From: Zhengitettix transpicula
Lineage: Eukaryota; Arthropoda; Insecta; Orthoptera; Tetrigidae
Reading direction: 5' to 3'
Assembly (NCBI GenBank): GCA_037074705.1
Contig: CM073590.1
Span: 214,626,746 to 214,690,745, forward strand
Length of the DNA stretch: 64,000 nt
Position numbers and translations under genes: made by a program. Within the stretch, counting starts at the first letter, position 1. Every line of letters begins with the position of its first letter. This document shows positions 60,544-64,000 of the stretch, piece after piece. A model generated the notes under the pieces. The model was given only the letters and a program-made list of their open reading frames with translations, ran no database searches and was not told the DNA's origin.

Positions 60544-62515
60544 AGGTCAATTCACACTATACGTAACGTCAACGTTCCGTCACGGAGCGGCAACGTCGCG
60601 TCAAAATATTCTATAATGTACTTTGAATGGCACTGTTCACACAGTCCGGTTCAAGTGACGACGCAACGTCAAGGTACCTCTAGAACAGTTTGACGTGACG
60701 TTTCCCGTTCCTGATCGATTCGGATAGGGTGAATGTAGAACCGGACCGCTCCCGTCAACGTTAGCTTGCTGTTCTGGATACCTACATGTTTGTCTACCAA
60801 CAAAGTGTCTGTGTCACTAAATTGAAAATGGATGACGAAATACTACTTGAAAATGTTCAGTATGTACAACATGGCCCAAAATAAATTTTTATATTAAATA
60901 AATATAATTAAAACAAATTTGATTGCATTTTGCTTATTTCTTACCTTAAACACACCATTATCTTTTCCTTAGGAGCAGCGGCGCCTCGTGAGTTTTTTAA
61001 GCTATGTTCTACATCGCCCCAAGCAACCATTTTTACGAGGATAACTATGTGAAATAATAATACGAAAAGAGTGACAGTGTTACCAATAATCTGACCCGGC
61101 ACGTACGTTCCTAATTTTCAAAAGTGTCTAATTTTTTGACGTGGAATAACGTAGCATTCTTACCCGAAAGTATTTTTCCTCGGTAAAATTTTAAATAAAG
61201 TTAATTTTCGGAACAAGCCACTGACCAGGGTCATGTGGTAAAATTTCGCACTATGGTGCCTCTTAAATGTTGTTTTCTTTAAAATTATCTTCGATTGTGA
61301 TTTTGTTTACAAAAAATGTACGAATATTATTTTTGCTTTGAAAATATAAACTATTATAAAATAAAATTTATAATTCAATAATAGTTCAATTTTATTTCGA
61401 TTTCGTTGGTTTTGTCGCCTATGCCATTACACGAGGGATTGTGTTTCCTTGTGCTGTTAGCATAGCAGCACATGAAGCAAGCAGTTTTTCGAGATTTACG
61501 GGTGGCGCAGGGGGGGGGGGGGAGTGAAACGATCTAGTGGTCATGCGCAGTTGTCAATACAATACCAGATCCTGTACTATCCCTGGAATAGCACTCAGCT
61601 GACTGCTTTAGGAGCGTTACGCTGCAAGGCGGGGAGTTTAAATTCTTTGATATCGAATAATAGATTCGCAGTGTTAAAACAGAATTATTAAGAAAGTTAT
61701 TAAAATTAAGAAAAAGTTATTCTTACTACATTATTTTATGTATTGTAGCACATACGCATAAGACGCCGCAAATTAGGAGTAATTGCTTCGCGAAATACAG
61801 AATTTCCTTTTGAATGTAGTTTTCAATTTTGGACAAAAGGACATAAAACTGATCTTGAGACATTATAAAATATTTGTAAAAGGAAATTTCGTCAACTAAT
61901 TCCTTAAATAATATCTCCGACAATCTTTCTCTTAGAGAATATTTTTCGGATCCATATTTTTTTTAGTTTGATTGCAGTTTTCTTTTTTGTTTGTAGGTGT
62001 AGACAGGCTATGTATAGGGTAATCCACATAGTGGCAATTCCCCTCTTATAGAAAAGGAGTGAAAGGGTGGATGCGGAAAGGTAGAGCAAGGTAGCCAGGG
62101 GTTAACTAGGCCCCCGGACTATGGTTTAAGGATCCTACTCGGCAATTCGTCTCAAAGTGATGCAGGGAAAACCATAGAAAAACCTGCATCAGGTAGTTCG
62201 GGCATTTGGCACTTGTCCCACGCCCTTCACATGGCGGGAGAGGAGTTTTCTGTGGGGTCGCATCTTTTCCATATCCGTGCCTTGAGCAGTTTAGGAGGCA
62301 GTTGGCCGGCTATTCCAATAGGCTTCCTCCTCGTCTAATATTAATGCAATCATTGCTAAATCATCTGTATTAAATTTCTGTATTGTGACCAACGGATAAC
62401 ACTAGTGAAGAGTAATTCGAATAACGAATTTGCCGGTTCATGACGGTGTAGACGTGAATGGACAGTAGATTTTACGTGACGGGAAGTTGACGTTCCGTAT
62501 AGTGTGAATCGACCT
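60544..62515. mobile_element. Harbinger-like non-autonomous DNA transposon inside mariner
   Basis: 1972 bp flanked by TAA (60541-60543 and 62516-62518), the 3-bp target duplication of PIF/Harbinger elements. The terminal repeats start AGGTCAATTCACACTATACG and AGGTCGATTCACACTATACG and stay similar for about 41 bp (AACGTCAAC, CCGTCACG). No transposase is inside. A short ATGGATGACGAAATACTAC start near 60829 soon meets a stop, perhaps a relic of internal deletion. A G-run lies at about 61509-61521 and a retroposon at 61994. Confidence 0.8.
61994..62325 (-). mobile_element. Poly(A) retroposon, 5'-truncated copy, third level of nesting
   Basis: Sense is on the minus strand: GCCTGTCTACACCTACAAACA tail, body, broken off at the CCTATTGGAATAGCC block at 62325. 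It lies within the Harbinger-like element, which lies within mariner. Confidence 0.75.
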
Positions 62516-62872
62516 TAATAAAGTGAACTGCCAATACTATTCAGACATACTTCGGGACAAGCTGAAGCCATCAATGAGAGAGGAACGGCGTGGATCTCAG
62601 AGAATGGACGTGATTCCTTTCAGACTGCTAAACTAACGGAAGAAACGATCCATAAAATGAAGTGGGAGATACTACCTAATTCCCAAAATTCCCAGATATG
62701 ACACCATATGATTTTAACTTCTTTGGTACACTGAAGGAGGCATTACTGAGAATAAGTCCCTGAACGACAATAGTGGGAAAATGGTTCAAAGAACAACACA
62801 AAGACTTTTATTCAGCGGATATAAAAAAGCTAATTAACCGCTACGATAAATTCATCGGAGATTAATGTATGA

Positions 62873-63710
62873 CGAAAAGTTTCATTTACAATAAATATAT
62901 TTTATCTACATCAATTTCTCATTTTAACTATCATATCAGGCTGTGATTTATGTTTTTATATACGACTAGGGTGCTCTAAAATTCAAACTTTTAGATCTTG
63001 TACAGGGGAGTGAGTAGAACATGTTTCCAACTCAAAGCAAGTCAGAACCAGTTTTTAACACGACCACTTTTGCTAAAGTAAATTAGTTGGGCGTGACTCA
63101 CGACAGTTTTCTTACAACTCATTAGATAATAATACCAAAGAAACTAAAAGGAAACCTAATAATTTTAAAAAACACTTTTTGGTTTTCAATTCATTTAAGT
63201 CTCCCAAAATCCAGTTTCGCAGAAGTTGGACGAAGGCATAAGACACGCACAGAGAATTCTTCGAACCACATGCACTCGAACTGTGGCCGTGTGATATTCA
63301 TAAATTCAGTCTGAGAAGTAGGAAAAAAATTAAAAGAGATATAAATTATAGACATCTTCAAAGCGAATATGTCTAAATGATACGTACCAAAACAGAGTGA
63401 CAGCTTTCTTCGGAAGTAAAGCCCCGTCCACACTGTATTTCGAATACGAAAAAATTCCTTTGGTGCATTGCGATTATGCACAGAAAATTCGCATGCGTTT
63501 TCAACCCCACTCACGAATGTAGACAAGACGCGATCGTAGCCAGAGGGAAGAGGATCACAGTTTTTCAGTTATTAACATTATTTTTTGATTATTTTATTAG
63601 CTTTAACTGATGCTAATTACTGTTTTACCATGATTGATGTAAGTCATTATGGTAAATAATTCAAATATTTTTCGTCAATCTACACTACATCAAATGTTAA
63701 TTAGTGAACA
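62873..63710. other. Intergenic DNA
   Basis: A minus-strand ORF at 63191-63526 (111 codons) shows no recognisable domain. No other feature. Confidence 0.4.
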
Positions 63711-63978
63711 GACAGATTTTGAGAACGTCATTGTCCGTACGAGGCATTTTCTATAAGAAAACATCTTATATCCGAAAAAAACGATTATTAATCTATCAAG
63801 GGCACGAAGATTTTTTAAATGTGCTTTCAGTCTGTTTGCTAACAAGTGCCGAGTATTTCATTCGTCAAGCGGTTTGGACTTGCATCATGTTGAAAAAATT
63901 GTATTAGCAGCATGTTCTTTACACAATTTCGTCCGCGTGATAAACGCTTACCAGTTCGACGATTTCCTTGATAAATAC
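63711..63978 (+). pseudogene. Harbinger-type (DDE_Tnp_4) nuclease C-terminal fossil
   Basis: One frame with a single internal stop reads LSRARRFFKCAFSLFANKCR, then VFHSSSGLDLHHVEKIVLAA and CSLHNFVRVINAY, to TAA at 63978. The SRARR...FG..A.K.R.F and CxLHNF blocks are hallmarks of the last part of PIF/Harbinger transposases. The catalytic residues upstream are missing. It may be related to the element at 60544. Confidence 0.75.
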
Positions 63979-64000
63979 TAAATATTTTAAAATAAAATAT

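Larger units (their letters stand above)
60055..62872 (+). pseudogene. mariner transposase fossil, split by a Harbinger-like element
   Basis: Left part 60055-60543: N-terminal helix-turn-helix VYRENFYKCVEQFKTGRTLV, later LSQQQKD, then DETCVQHFEPESKR near 60392, which carries a catalytic Asp. Right part 62519-62872: NKVNCQYYSDILRDKLKP, SPDMTPYDFNFFGTLKEA (the SPDLAPxD-type motif with the last catalytic Asp) and WFKEQHKDFYSADIKKLINR. This is the order of a DD34D mariner. Internal stops and frameshifts show it was dying or dead. Taking out the 1972-bp insert and one TAA makes the two halves read through in one frame. Terminal repeats were not identified. Confidence 0.85.

Overview
The window is AT-rich eukaryotic DNA, almost certainly an insect. 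The reasons are intron-containing genes with canonical and GC-AG splice sites, a large NACHT-ankyrin immune-type receptor, and a dense mix of decayed mariner, Tc1, Harbinger-like, piggyBac-like, non-LTR and LTR transposons. Cockroach or termite (Blattodea) is my best guess from the receptor type and repeat style. That is an inference; nothing here fixes the species. No tRNA, rRNA or CRISPR array was found, and most of the 64 kb is intergenic repeat.

Only two host genes are well supported, both on the minus strand. (1) A receptor gene occupies about 44.3-52.65 kb in three exons recovered by matching splice phase: an 88-nt exon (52563-52650), an 1842-nt exon (47490-49331) and a terminal 1885-nt exon (44503-46387), with a polyadenylation signal at 44291-44296. 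The protein of about 1270 residues (first exon missing) has an N-terminal region with a PD-(D/E)XK nuclease-like signature, then a NACHT ATPase, then about nine ankyrin repeats. The intron splitting the NACHT domain is GC-AG. (2) About 4.4 kb upstream, 57016-57725 is the terminal exon of a gene for three tandem ubiquitin-like domains. The second is exactly 76 residues and ends LRLRGG; the third ends RGG at the stop codon, so the product should carry a free di-glycine like ISG15 or ubiquitin.

0-12.6 kb: AT-rich DNA with poly(A) retroposon copies, an 817-bp repeat present twice, a small palindromic element and hammerhead-like hairpin repeats. 12.6-14.5 kb: two decayed non-LTR retrotransposons head to head. 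17.7-20.3 kb: two inverted-repeat structures, a polypyrimidine tract and a retroposon. 22-36 kb: retroposons, two solo LTRs of one family, a non-LTR fragment, a foldback element, a Tc1 transposase fossil and an unexplained open frame beside a 3' splice-like site. 37-44 kb: a degenerate minisatellite inside a dispersed repeat, another RT fossil and long AT-rich DNA. 44-58 kb: the two host genes, with a CR1-type element invaded by two retroposons inside a receptor intron and a piggyBac-like MITE upstream. 60-64 kb: a mariner fossil split by a Harbinger-like element that itself carries a retroposon, then a Harbinger nuclease fossil at the right edge.

The two genes could belong to one innate-immune locus (sensor plus ubiquitin-like modifier), but this rests on proximity and domain type only.
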